Assembly: GCA_016188005.1 (NCBI GenBank)
Contig: JACPIQ010000067.1
Location: 1-64,000 of the forward strand
Direction of reading: 5' to 3'
DNA: 64,000 nucleotides
Origin: Candidatus Rokuibacteriota bacterium
Lineage (GTDB): Bacteria > Methylomirabilota > Methylomirabilia > Rokubacteriales > CSP1-6
The position numbers were made by a program, and so were the translations under genes. Within the stretch, counting starts at the first letter, position 1, and each line of letters opens with the position of its first letter. Shown one piece after another: positions 1 to 8,273 of the stretch. Under the pieces are notes generated by a model. The model searched no databases, was not told the DNA's origin, and was given only the letters and a program-made list of their open reading frames with translations.

Positions 1-1496
1 CCCGGCACCTGGCGCAGGCACCGGCTCGCGGCCTGCAAAACGAAGTTGTTGCTGGTCTTCAGCTTGCGAGCCAGCGCGCAGGCGAAGAGGCTGGGGCAGT
101 TCCAGCCCTCCGTGCCCTTGTTGACCAGGAGGATCACCCGGTGGGGAGCGGCCGGGTCGTTGAGCCGGTTGAAGGCGTCCACTTCCTCCTGCCTGGACTC
201 CGACGTGTTGCGGAGGCAGACGGCCGGACTCTGGCCGACCCTGCCCATGGCAACGTCCACGGCCGGACGGAGCGCCTCCAGATCGTCAGTCTGCGGGAAG
301 TAGATCGCCAGCTTCGCCGGCGCCCCATTCGGGAGGGACACCTCCCCATAATCCCGGAAGAAGTCCTCGATCACGTGGCTCACGTAGGCTTCGGCCCGTC
401 CCTCGAAGTCGAAGGCCTGGATATTGCCCGAGACGTCCTTGAGGATGCCGTCGCGGATGCCCTCGGAGAGCCCATACCAGATCACCACGTCCTTGAGGGG
501 CTGACGATTGAAGTACGGGGTGCCGGTGGTGTTCACGACAGCGACCACGTGGGTGCTCGCCGCCAGGTAGTCCACGGTCTTTCGGACCTTCTTCAGCTCG
601 GCTTCGAGCGACTGGCCATAGGTGTGGTGGGCCTCGTCCGAGAAGACGGCCAGGTGAGGGAGCGAGCCGACAGCCTGGAGCCTGAGGTTGGCCACCTCGG
701 CGCGGGCTTCGTCCTCCCGGCCTCGGGCGAACAGGTCCCCGAGGTCGCTCTTCCTCACCGTCTCCTTCTGGATCCGGATCTTCTCCGTGTTGGTCACCAC
801 CACGTTGAAGAGGCTGCCGCGGATGACGGGGATGTCCTTCTCGCCGTCTCGCGTGAAGGTGAGCTTGACCGACGCCGCGAATGGCTTGTGGAGCCGCGCC
901 GGCAGGATCTTGGCGTAAGGCACCGCGGCCAGTTCGCGGAGCGATTCGATGATCGTCTTCCCGGGGGCGAACACGAGCGCATTCTGGACGAAGGGCCCGT
1001 CCGGGTACTCGAGGGCCATCGCGAACTCCGTCGCGAAGATGGCGCCGATCAGGATGGTCTTCCCGGCCCCCATGGCAAGCGCCAGGATGTAGCTCGGATA
1101 GTCGAGGGTCAGCGTCTCGCGCAGGCTTTCCAGGCGATGTTCGCGGACGAAGCCGTCGTCGGCTTTGATTCGCTTCCAGAGAGTGTCGAGCGACCGGCCG
1201 ACGACGAGCGTCTCGATCTCCGGAGTGGTGAGCCCGAGCGCCTCGATCAGGTCAGCGGGGTCAGGGAAGAGTCGCTGGTACAGCGTGAAGACGTGCGGCG
1301 TGTCCTCGATCAGCCGGAGGTACCAGTAGGTCTCCAGTGCCCGGAGCTGTGGTCTCCGCAGAAACCTCAGCGCCCCCGACTCAGCGTCGCTGGCCCACTC
1401 GAAGATTTCGGCGATGGCGGGGTACTCGGCCGAAGGATAGCCATCTGTCCGCCACTTCTCTACTCGCTGAGCGAGAGCCTGGTCGAGATGGCGCAT
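1..1496 (-). CDS. Type III restriction-type DEAD/DEAH helicase (Res-like), 3' end outside window
   Basis: The minus strand reads open from an ATG at 1496 to the window edge (498 codons, no stop), so this is the N-terminal part of a longer protein. Helicase signatures are visible: a Walker A variant AMGAGKT at residues 141-147, a DEAH box within FSDEAHH near 287-290, a TGTPYF motif near 325 and a C-terminal helicase stretch with NKGTEGWNCPSLF near 460. This order and the GTEGWNCPS motif are typical of superfamily 2 restriction helicase subunits of type III enzymes. The nuclease domain would lie beyond position 1, and no Mod methyltransferase is visible, so an orphan helicase or other defence protein is equally possible. 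The long plus-strand reading frame covering the same DNA has no recognisable domain and is a shadow. Confidence 0.8.
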   Translation of the reverse strand, partial: MRHLDQALAQRVEKWRTDGYPSAEYPAIAEIFEWASDAESGALRFLRRPQLRALETYWYLRLIEDTPHVFTLYQRLFPDPADLIEALGLTTPEIETLVVGRSLDTLWKRIKADDGFVREHRLESLRETLTLDYPSYILALAMGAGKTILIGAIFATEFAMALEYPDGPFVQNALVFAPGKTIIESLRELAAVPYAKILPARLHKPFAASVKLTFTRDGEKDIPVIRGSLFNVVVTNTEKIRIQKETVRKSDLGDLFARGREDEARAEVANLRLQAVGSLPHLAVFSDEAHHTYGQSLEAELKKVRKTVDYLAASTHVVAVVNTTGTPYFNRQPLKDVVIWYGLSEGIRDGILKDVSGNIQAFDFEGRAEAYVSHVIEDFFRDYGEVSLPNGAPAKLAIYFPQTDDLEALRPAVDVAMGRVGQSPAVCLRNTSESRQEEVDAFNRLNDPAAPHRVILLVNKGTEGWNCPSLFACALARKLKTSNNFVLQAASRCLRQVP

Positions 1497-1578
1497 CCTG
1501 GGAGAATCTTACCTAACTCCGCGTCGGCCGTACCCGCTAATTGCCTCGTGCAGCGTCTCGAGCATCAGGGCTCGGCCA

Positions 1579-2023
1579 TCACAGGCCCCACGGCCCGCGC
1601 GGAAGCGGGACCCGCAGCAGGGTGCTGAAGAGGTGGAAGGAGCCCCACGCGAGCCCCACCGCGAAGGCCGCAGCCGCCGGGAGGTGCCGGCGCTCCACCA
1701 CCCGGAGCAGGAAGCCCAGCAGCAGGAGCATCGTCAGGCGATAGCCGAGCCGCTCGAGGGCCAGGGCCGCGAAGGGCGCAGGCGCCGAGGATGACGAGGG
1801 CGTGACGGGCCTCGCCCCAGCCCACCGCGGCGAGGGGCGCGGAGCGCCCGCCGCCCAGGGCGATCAGGACCCCCAGGACGAGGGCGATCAGCGCCAGCGC
1901 CACCGGCATGGCGGCGGGGCCGGGGTTGCGCCAGGCGCCGAGAGGCAGCGCGCGGCTCTCCCAGAGCACCAGGACAGCCAGCAGCGCCAGCGCCCCGCCG
2001 CCCACGCGATCAACTGTCAACAC
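1579..2023 (-). pseudogene. TctB-family (tripartite tricarboxylate transporter small membrane subunit), frameshifted
   Basis: From a GTG at 2023 the minus strand encodes a typical TctB start (VDRVGGGALALLAVLVLWES) and a second membrane segment up to about 1785. The frame is then lost: the rest of a TctB protein (ALERLGYRLTMLLLLGFLL, then a hydrophobic segment ending near 1582) continues in a different frame to a TGA at 1579-1581. Near 1775-1785 the coding phase jumps by +1 (or -2). TctB is the small membrane subunit of TTT carboxylate uptake systems; no TctA or TctC is seen here. Either the gene is broken or the assembly has a base error in this C/G-rich run. It follows the secreted SH3-like gene with almost no gap. 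Confidence 0.6.
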
Positions 2024-2583
2024 CGGCGGCTCGCCTCCTTCATGCAGATGTCTTCCTGCATCGCGAAGCCATGCTCGGCCATGTTCCTGAGCCTGAGCCA
2101 CCCCTGCCGTCCCGCCCGCGTCTTGATCAGGACCCACCACATCATCTCCGGCCGGGCCCGCATGACACCGGCGACGCGCCCGTCGGCAGCCAGCGGCTCC
2201 CAGAAGGCTTCGAGCGTCATCAGCCGCCCGGCGTGCCAGAGATCGTACCGGCCCTCCCCGCGGTAGGAGAGGACGTGGACCCGGTCGCCCGGCCGGAGCG
2301 TGCGCCCCGCCGCCCCCTTGACGGGCGCTGTGACGGCGACGACGCCGAGCTTGACCGCGTGGACATTGCCGCGGACCGCCGTGAAGCGCTCGCCCGGGCG
2401 GACGGGGAAGGCCGGCTTCGAGGTGTCCCCCTCGGCGGCATACGCGGTCAGCCGCGACCGCGCCACCCACGTCCCGTATGCGCAGCTCTCGCTCGGGCAG
2501 ACGTTGCGCGTGACGTGAGGAGCCCTGGGGCCGGTCCGGTCCGCGACACCCCCGGCGCTGGCCACGAGCAGCGCCAGCCACAC
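2017..2583 (-). CDS. Secreted SH3-like domain protein, hypothetical
   Basis: A 188-residue reading frame begins with a short hydrophobic segment (MWLALLVASAGGVA) that looks like a signal peptide, so export is likely. The middle has the pattern of a bacterial SH3-like fold: repeated beta-type stretches with GERFTAVRGNVHAVK, LRPGDRVHVLSYRGEGRYDLWHAG and a late MMWWVLIKTRAGRQGWLRL, where a turn plus WL is common in SH3 repeats. Cysteines near the N-terminus (NVCPSESCAYG) could form a disulfide. It sits between the SDR gene and the broken TctB gene on the same strand. Function is not known; binding of cell wall or periplasmic partners is only a guess from the fold. Confidence 0.6.
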   Translation of the reverse strand: MWLALLVASAGGVADRTGPRAPHVTRNVCPSESCAYGTWVARSRLTAYAAEGDTSKPAFPVRPGERFTAVRGNVHAVKLGVVAVTAPVKGAAGRTLRPGDRVHVLSYRGEGRYDLWHAGRLMTLEAFWEPLAADGRVAGVMRARPEMMWWVLIKTRAGRQGWLRLRNMAEHGFAMQEDICMKEASRRC

Positions 2584-2605
2584 CCAGGCGGTGAGACGGA
2601 GACGG

Positions 2606-3343
2606 CTAATAGGTCGCCCGCCCCCCGGACAGGTCGTGGACGGCGCCGGTGCTGAAGGAGCACTCGTCTGAGGCGAGCCAGGCGACGAGCACCGCCACTT
2701 CCTCCGGCCGCCCCACGCGCCCCATGGGGATCTTGGAGACGAGAAGATCCACCGTGCTCTTCTCCATCTGCTTGAGCAGCTCGGTGCCGATGACGGCCGG
2801 CGCCACGGCGTGCACCAGGATGCCGCGCGTGGCCAGCTCCTTGGCCAGGGCCTTGGTGAGGCCGATCACCCCGGCCTTGGCGCTGGAGTATGGCACCAGC
2901 GTCGGGTTGCCTTCCTTCCCCGCGATGGAGGCGATGTTGATGATGCGCCCGGTCCCCTGCGGCAGCATCGCCTTGACCGCCGCCCGGCAGCAGAAGAAGA
3001 CGCTCGTGAGGTCCACCTCGATCACCCGGCGCCAATCCTCGTCGGTGAGCTCCCAGATGGGGAAGGAGCGCCCGGTGATCCCGGCGTTGTTGACCAGGAT
3101 GTCGAGCCGCCCCCAGCGGCCCAGTACCCGGGCCACCGCCTTCTCCACCTCCGCGGCCCGCGTCACGTCCGCCGCGACGGCAATGGCCTGTCCGCCCACC
3201 GCGCGCGCCGCGGCCTCCGCGGCCTCGCGGTCGAGGTCCAGCAGGGCGACGCGCGCACCGTCGGCGGCAAGGCGCCGCGCGATGGCGAGCCCGATGCCGC
3301 GCGCGGCACCCGTGACGAGCGCGGTCCTGTCAGTCAAGGACAC
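2606..3343 (-). CDS. Short-chain dehydrogenase/reductase, FabG-like
   Basis: A complete classical SDR of about 245 residues. It has the NAD(P)-binding TGAARGIG motif near the N-terminus, NNAG in the middle, the catalytic serine in INIASIAG and the YSSAK active-site pair, with a C-terminal GGRATY. The GTG at 3343 is preferred because AGGAGG lies 8 bases upstream; a longer ATG start at 3415 would add an unrelated basic leader. Classical SDRs oxidise or reduce alcohol/carbonyl substrates in the cytoplasm. The substrate cannot be told from sequence; resemblance to 3-oxoacyl-ACP reductases is family-wide. It lies 76 bp downstream of the phosphonate permease and may be co-transcribed with it. Confidence 0.85.
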   Translation of the reverse strand: MSLTDRTALVTGAARGIGLAIARRLAADGARVALLDLDREAAEAAARAVGGQAIAVAADVTRAAEVEKAVARVLGRWGRLDILVNNAGITGRSFPIWELTDEDWRRVIEVDLTSVFFCCRAAVKAMLPQGTGRIINIASIAGKEGNPTLVPYSSAKAGVIGLTKALAKELATRGILVHAVAPAVIGTELLKQMEKSTVDLLVSKIPMGRVGRPEEVAVLVAWLASDECSFSTGAVHDLSGGRATY

Positions 3344-3419
3344 CGTGGGCCTCCTCCTGCGGCCGGCTCGAGGCGCCGGCGTCGCGGTGATGGTTGAGGG
3401 GACGGTCCGGCCCACCCCC

Positions 3420-5165
3420 TCATGCCAGGGCCTTGCCGGGGGTCTCGGCGCGCTCGGCCGGAGCCTGCGCCCAGGCCTGAGTCCGCCCCGTCACCCCGCG
3501 CATCGCGAGCCAGTAGAGGAAGCGGACGCAGAGCCCGATGGCGATGATGAGCACGGACATGGCCGCCGCCTGCGCGGTGTCGCCCGCATCGTCCATGAGG
3601 AGGACGGCGACCGCCGCCATCTCGGTGCCCGGGGCCACGAGGAAGACCAGCGCCGACAGCGTCACCATGGCATTGAGGAAGAAGTACATGCTGACGGCGA
3701 CGATCGAGGGCAGCGCGATGGGCACGGTGACGCGCCAGAAGGTCCGGTAGAACGGCACGCCCAGCGAGGCGGAGACGTTCTCGAACTCGGCGTCCATCTG
3801 CTTGAGCGAGGTGGTGGCCGTGAGGAAACCCACCGTGAAGAAGTGGATCACGTTGGAGATCACCAGGATCGCCAGCGTTCCGTACAGCCGGTTGAGCACG
3901 CTGTCCGGCGCGTTGAAGGTGAAGATGTAGGCGAGGCCCAGGACCATGCCCGGGATGGACACGGGGAGCATGGAGAGGAGGTAGAGGGGCCCGCTGGCCA
4001 CCGTCCGGCACTTCTCCACGACGTAGGCGCCGACGAAGGTGGCCACGGTCCCCGCCACGGCCGAGAGCGCCGAGACGTAGACGCTGTTGAGCAGCGGGCG
4101 GTAGCCGCCGACGGTGTCGAAGGCGTAGTGCTTGAGGGTCAGCCCGAAGTTGTACGGCCAGCGGTGGACCAGCGAGGACACCAGGATCACGAGATAGATG
4201 CCGGCGATCACGCCCGCGATCACCGCGCAGTAGGCCAGCAGCCCCCAGTCCAGCCAGCGGTTCGGCACGGGCTGGAGCGGCCGCGACGAGGCCGTGACCA
4301 GCGAGTAGCTGCGCCGCTGGATGAGCCGGTCCACGAAGAAGGCCACGAGGGCCGGCACCAGCAACACCACCGACACCGTCGCCCCCATCGTGAAGTTCTG
4401 CTGGCCCGACACCTGGTTGTAGATCTCCGTGGCCATCACCGAGAACTTCCCCCCGATCACCTTGGGGATGCCGAAGTCCGTGATCACGGTGGTGAAGACG
4501 ACGAAGCAGGCGCCCACCAGGCCGTACTTCACGCCCGGCAGCGTCACCGTGCGGAAGGTCTTGAACGCCGAGGCGCCCAGGGTCTTCGCCGCGTCGTAGA
4601 GCCGGGCGTCGGTCGCCGACAGCGCGGCCACGAGGATCAGGAGCGCGTGAGGGAAGCAGTAGAACACCTCGGCGAAGATGATGCCCTTGGCGCCGTAGAT
4701 GCCAACGTTGATGTCGGTGAGGCGCGTGAAGATCCCGTTGTTCCCGAAGGCGTACACGAAGGCGATGCTCTGGACCAGCGAGGGGGCGAAGATCGGCAGC
4801 ATGGCCACCACGCGGAAGAGCCCCTTGGCGGGCATCCAGGTCCGGGTCAGCGCGTACGCGTACACGAAGGCCAGCGCCACGGTGAGCACCATGGCGGCGG
4901 CGGAGACGGAGAGGCTGTTGGTCACCGAGGCGGCGATGGCGGGCGTGCCGAAGTAGCGCACGTAGTTCGCGAGCCCCACCCAGTGGCCGGCGTTGTCGAG
5001 CAGGCTGCGCCAGAGCATCTTCGCCATGGGGAGCACGATGAAGAGGTAGAGGACGGCGGCGAAGGCCGCCACCAGCGCGTAGCGGACCACGTCCTCGCGA
5101 CCCAGCCGGTGGCGGACGGTGCGGTCGGGAATGGCCGCGGCGAGGTCGGCAGGCGTGACGGCCAT
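3420..5165 (-). CDS. ABC transporter permease, 2-aminoethylphosphonate-type (PhnU2/FbpB-like fused)
   Basis: A 581-residue inner-membrane protein made of two homologous permease halves, each with about six membrane segments. Each half carries the cytoplasmic EAA-like loop that docks on the ATPase: DAAKTLGASAFKTFRTVTLP in the first half and ENVSASLGVPFYRTFWRVTVP in the second. Length and sequence resemble the putative 2-aminoethylphosphonate permease family (TIGR03262 type), which is related to Fe(III) permeases of the FbpB group. The gene starts 4 bp after the ATPase gene ends (5170) and is the last cistron of the transport unit. Phosphonate specificity rests on similarity of the whole gene set, so an iron or other anion substrate is possible. 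Confidence 0.8.
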   Translation of the reverse strand: MAVTPADLAAAIPDRTVRHRLGREDVVRYALVAAFAAVLYLFIVLPMAKMLWRSLLDNAGHWVGLANYVRYFGTPAIAASVTNSLSVSAAAMVLTVALAFVYAYALTRTWMPAKGLFRVVAMLPIFAPSLVQSIAFVYAFGNNGIFTRLTDINVGIYGAKGIIFAEVFYCFPHALLILVAALSATDARLYDAAKTLGASAFKTFRTVTLPGVKYGLVGACFVVFTTVITDFGIPKVIGGKFSVMATEIYNQVSGQQNFTMGATVSVVLLVPALVAFFVDRLIQRRSYSLVTASSRPLQPVPNRWLDWGLLAYCAVIAGVIAGIYLVILVSSLVHRWPYNFGLTLKHYAFDTVGGYRPLLNSVYVSALSAVAGTVATFVGAYVVEKCRTVASGPLYLLSMLPVSIPGMVLGLAYIFTFNAPDSVLNRLYGTLAILVISNVIHFFTVGFLTATTSLKQMDAEFENVSASLGVPFYRTFWRVTVPIALPSIVAVSMYFFLNAMVTLSALVFLVAPGTEMAAVAVLLMDDAGDTAQAAAMSVLIIAIGLCVRFLYWLAMRGVTGRTQAWAQAPAERAETPGKALA

Positions 5166-5169
5166 GGCG

Positions 5170-6267
5170 TCAGCCGCGCGCCGGGAAGACCCGGAGGGCG
5201 TCCGCCCGGAGCGCCAGTGGCAGCTCGGACCCCTCGGTCACGCCCAGCTCGGCAAAGGCATTGGCCGCGACGTCGCACTCGAGCGTGGCCTCCCCGTCGC
5301 CGGACAGCAGGAGGCTCAGCCGCGTGAACGGCCCCAGGAACTGCACGCCTCGGATGCGGGTGAGCATCCCGTTCTCGCCCGTGCGGGCGGCCGGGCCCAC
5401 GACGATCTCCTCGGGCCGGATCGCGAGCATCACCGGGGTGCCCTCCGGCAGCCGCTCGCCGGGCAGGTGGCGGAGCTCGAGGGCCCCCAGCCGCGCCCAG
5501 CCGGGGCGCGAGGCAGCGGTGGCGGAGATGAAGTTCATCTGCCCCACGAAGCGGGCCACGAAGGGCGAGCGGGGCCGGGTGTAGACTTCGTGCGGCGGCC
5601 CCACCTGCTCCACCACCCCATGGTTCATGACCACGATGCGGTCGGCCATGGCCAGGGCCTCCTCCTGGTCGTGCGTCACCATGATGGTGGTGACGCCGAG
5701 GCGCCGCTGGAGCGCGCGGATCTCGTGGCGCAGCGACTGGCGCACGCGCGCGTCGAGGGCCGAGAGGGGCTCGTCCAGCAGGAGGAGCGCGGGGGACGGG
5801 GCCAGCGCCCGCGCCAGGGCCACCCGCTGCTGCTCCCCGCCGGAGAGCTGCGAGGGGTACTTCTGCTTGTGCCGGGTGAGCCCCACGAGCCCGAGCAGCT
5901 CGTCCACCCGGCGCTCGATCTCCGCCCGGGCGACCTTCCGGGTCTCGAGCCCGTAGCCGACGTTGCGCGCCACGGTCAGGTTGGGAAAGAGCGCGTAGGA
6001 CTGGAAGACGATCCCGTAGTTGCGCTCGCTGGGGGGCAGCGCCGACACGTCCCGCCCGGACATCGTCACCACGCCCGCGTTCTGGCGCTCGAGTCCCGCG
6101 CTGATCCGGAGGAGAGGCGTCTTGCCGCAGCCGCTGGGCCCGAGGAAGCAGACGAACTCACCGGGACGGATGGCCAGCGTGACATCACGGAGCGCGACGA
6201 AGGCGCCGAACTTCTTGGCGATGCCCTCGAGGGCGACGGCGGCGGGCCGGGCCGCGGGCTCGGTCAT
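5170..6267 (-). CDS. ABC transporter ATP-binding protein, 2-aminoethylphosphonate-type (PhnT2-like)
   Basis: A 365-residue cytoplasmic ATPase powering the adjacent permease. It has Walker A GPSGCGKT at 43-50, a Q-loop in FQSYALFP (88-95), the signature LSGGEQQRV (141-149), Walker B LLLLDEP (161-167), the H-loop THD (198-200) and a C-terminal TOBE-like regulatory region. The residue after the Walker A threonine is proline (codon CCT) where this family almost always has threonine or serine; this may weaken nucleotide contact or be a single-base error (ACT to CCT). The ATG at 6267 overlaps the recQ stop by ATGA, so translation is probably coupled. Confidence 0.85.
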   Translation of the reverse strand: MTEPAARPAAVALEGIAKKFGAFVALRDVTLAIRPGEFVCFLGPSGCGKTPLLRISAGLERQNAGVVTMSGRDVSALPPSERNYGIVFQSYALFPNLTVARNVGYGLETRKVARAEIERRVDELLGLVGLTRHKQKYPSQLSGGEQQRVALARALAPSPALLLLDEPLSALDARVRQSLRHEIRALQRRLGVTTIMVTHDQEEALAMADRIVVMNHGVVEQVGPPHEVYTRPRSPFVARFVGQMNFISATAASRPGWARLGALELRHLPGERLPEGTPVMLAIRPEEIVVGPAARTGENGMLTRIRGVQFLGPFTRLSLLLSGDGEATLECDVAANAFAELGVTEGSELPLALRADALRVFPARG

Positions 6268-8273
6268 GCGCCAGGGCCCGTCGCGTCCCCCCCGGGAAGC
6301 GCGTCGGCGTGACGGGCGGAGGCCACCACGCGGAGGATCCCCGCGCCGTACCGCTGGGCCTTGTGCGGGCCCATCCCGTGGGCGAGCTGCAGCTCCGCGG
6401 CGTCTCGCGGGCGCAGGAGCGCGATGTCCCGGAGGGTCCTGTCGCTGGCGACGATGAACGGGGCGATTCCCTCCTCCCGCGCCACCTGGAGCCGATGGCG
6501 CCTGAGCGCCTCGAACAGCGCGAGAGTGGCGCCGTCCGGCTCGGCGGGGGTGGCGCCCTTCGCGGGAGCGGCGCGCCGCCCGGGCGCGGCGGGACCCGTG
6601 CCGGCCGGCGGCAGCAGCAGGCGCGCGGGGCGCCGCCCCAGCATCACCGCGCGCCCTTCGTCGGTGAGCACGACCACGGGCCTGTCGCCGCCGCTGAAGC
6701 TCACCCACCCCGCCGTGACACAGCGGCGCAGGAGCTTCACCAGCCACGCCTCCCCGTGATCGCCGAGGATGCCGAACGTGGATAGCCGGGTGAGCCCCGC
6801 GCGCTCGAGCCGCGGATCGGCCTCGCCGCGGACCAGCTTGACAGCGGTCTGGAGACCGAAGCGCCCGTGCACGCGGGCCACGCCGCTGAGCGCCTTGCGC
6901 ACGAGCAGGGTCACGGTCTCGGGGTCGTGACGCTCTCCGTCCCCCGCGTCCAGCGCGCGGCAGTTGTCGCAGCGCCCGCATCCCTGCAGCGTCTCGGCCT
7001 CGTCGCCGAAGTAGCGGAGAATGGCGTCGTGACGGCAGCTCCCCCCCTCGACCCAGCGGATCAGCTCGAGGAAGAGGCCCCACTTGTGCTCGAGGATGGC
7101 CGCATCGGGCGGGCGCCCGTCGGCGCCCCGCTCGAGGAGCGCGCGGCGCAGCGGCAGGTCACGCGCGGAGGTGAGCAGCAGCCCCACCGCGTCCGCCCCG
7201 TCCCGTCCCGCGCGCCCGACCTCCTGGTAGTACGCGTCGAGGGAGGCCGGCGCGCCCAGGTGGACGACGGCGCGCACGTCGGCGCGATCGATGCCCATGC
7301 CGAAGGCGTTGGTCGCGACCATGATCTCGCACCGGCCGCCGGCGAACTCGCGCTGCACCCGCTCTCGCCGGGCTCCGTCGAGGCCGGCATGGTAGGCCTG
7401 CGCGCCCCACCCGCGCGCCGCGAGCCGAGCGGCCTCCTCCTCCGCCAGCTTGCGCGTGGGCGTGTAGACGATGGCCGTCCCCCGCCCGCTCCCGGGCGCC
7501 CCGAGCACCTCGGCCAGGAGAGCGTCCACCTGCCGGTCCCGGTGGCGGCGGCTGTCCACCTCGACGGCCCTGAGCGCCAGGTTGGGCCGGGAGAAGCCAC
7601 GCACCATCTGCGGGGTGTCAGGGGGCAGCCCCAGCCGCGCCAGGATCTCGTCGCGGACGATCGGGGTGGCGGTGGCGGTGCAGGCCAGCATGCGGGCGCG
7701 CGGGAGATCGGCGAGGAGCCCGCCGATCTCCAGGTACTCGGGCCTGAAGTCGTGTCCCCACTCGCTGATGCAGTGGGCCTCGTCCACCGCCACGAGCGGG
7801 CAGTCGAGATCCCGCACCAGGCCACGAAAGCCGGGGAGGGTCAGCCGCTCGGGGGCGACGTAGACGAGCTTGAAGGCGCCCGCCGCCACGCGGGCCATCC
7901 GCTGGCGGACCTCGGCGGGCTCCAGGGCCGAGGCGAGGAAGGTCGCGGGCACGCCCCGCTCCCCGAGCCCCCGGACCTGGTCCTGCATGAGCGAGACGAG
8001 CGGGGAAACGACGAGCGTGGTGCCGGCGAGCAGGCTGGCGGGGAGCTGATAGGTGAGGCTCTTGCCGCCGCCGGTGGGCGCCACCAGCAGGAGCCGTCTC
8101 CGTTCGAGCAGCGTCTCCACCGCCTCGCGCTGCCCGGGACGGAAGGCGGCGTAGCCCAGCCGGCGGAGGGCGTCATCGAGGCGCTGGGCCGTCAGGGGCG
8201 CTGCACTCGTGGGAGCCGTTGAACGTGACCGCCGCGATGCCGACCGAGCTACTTGGCGTACCGCTTCTGCCAC
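6264..8273 (-). CDS. recQ: ATP-dependent DNA helicase RecQ
   Basis: A 3'-5' DNA helicase of about 669 residues acting in recombination and replication-fork repair. Visible parts in order: RecQ motif 0 (YAAFRPGQREA), Walker A PTGGGKS near 66-72, DEAH with CISEWGHDFRPEY near 164, the helicase C domain (ATNAFGMGIDRADVR; YYQEVGRAGRDG), the RecQ zinc-binding cysteines ending in GCGRCDNC, the winged-helix RQC region and an HRDC domain at the C-terminus (DRTLRDIALLRPRDAAEL). The start is uncertain: no ATG is available, and the GTG at 8273 overlaps the binding-protein gene by 25 bp. It lies between two genes of one ABC transporter and overlaps the next gene by ATGA. Confidence 0.88.
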   Translation of the reverse strand: MAEAVRQVARSASRRSRSTAPTSAAPLTAQRLDDALRRLGYAAFRPGQREAVETLLERRRLLLVAPTGGGKSLTYQLPASLLAGTTLVVSPLVSLMQDQVRGLGERGVPATFLASALEPAEVRQRMARVAAGAFKLVYVAPERLTLPGFRGLVRDLDCPLVAVDEAHCISEWGHDFRPEYLEIGGLLADLPRARMLACTATATPIVRDEILARLGLPPDTPQMVRGFSRPNLALRAVEVDSRRHRDRQVDALLAEVLGAPGSGRGTAIVYTPTRKLAEEEAARLAARGWGAQAYHAGLDGARRERVQREFAGGRCEIMVATNAFGMGIDRADVRAVVHLGAPASLDAYYQEVGRAGRDGADAVGLLLTSARDLPLRRALLERGADGRPPDAAILEHKWGLFLELIRWVEGGSCRHDAILRYFGDEAETLQGCGRCDNCRALDAGDGERHDPETVTLLVRKALSGVARVHGRFGLQTAVKLVRGEADPRLERAGLTRLSTFGILGDHGEAWLVKLLRRCVTAGWVSFSGGDRPVVVLTDEGRAVMLGRRPARLLLPPAGTGPAAPGRRAAPAKGATPAEPDGATLALFEALRRHRLQVAREEGIAPFIVASDRTLRDIALLRPRDAAELQLAHGMGPHKAQRYGAGILRVVASARHADALPGGDATGPGA

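Noticed and set aside
141-1628. Long plus-strand open frame of 495 codons over the restriction helicase
   Set aside because: No domain and a charged low-complexity composition; the minus strand has helicase motifs in order, so this is an antisense shadow in GC-rich DNA.
2649-5327. 892-codon plus-strand open frame
   Set aside because: Histidine/arginine/glutamate-rich artefact opposite the SDR and permease genes.
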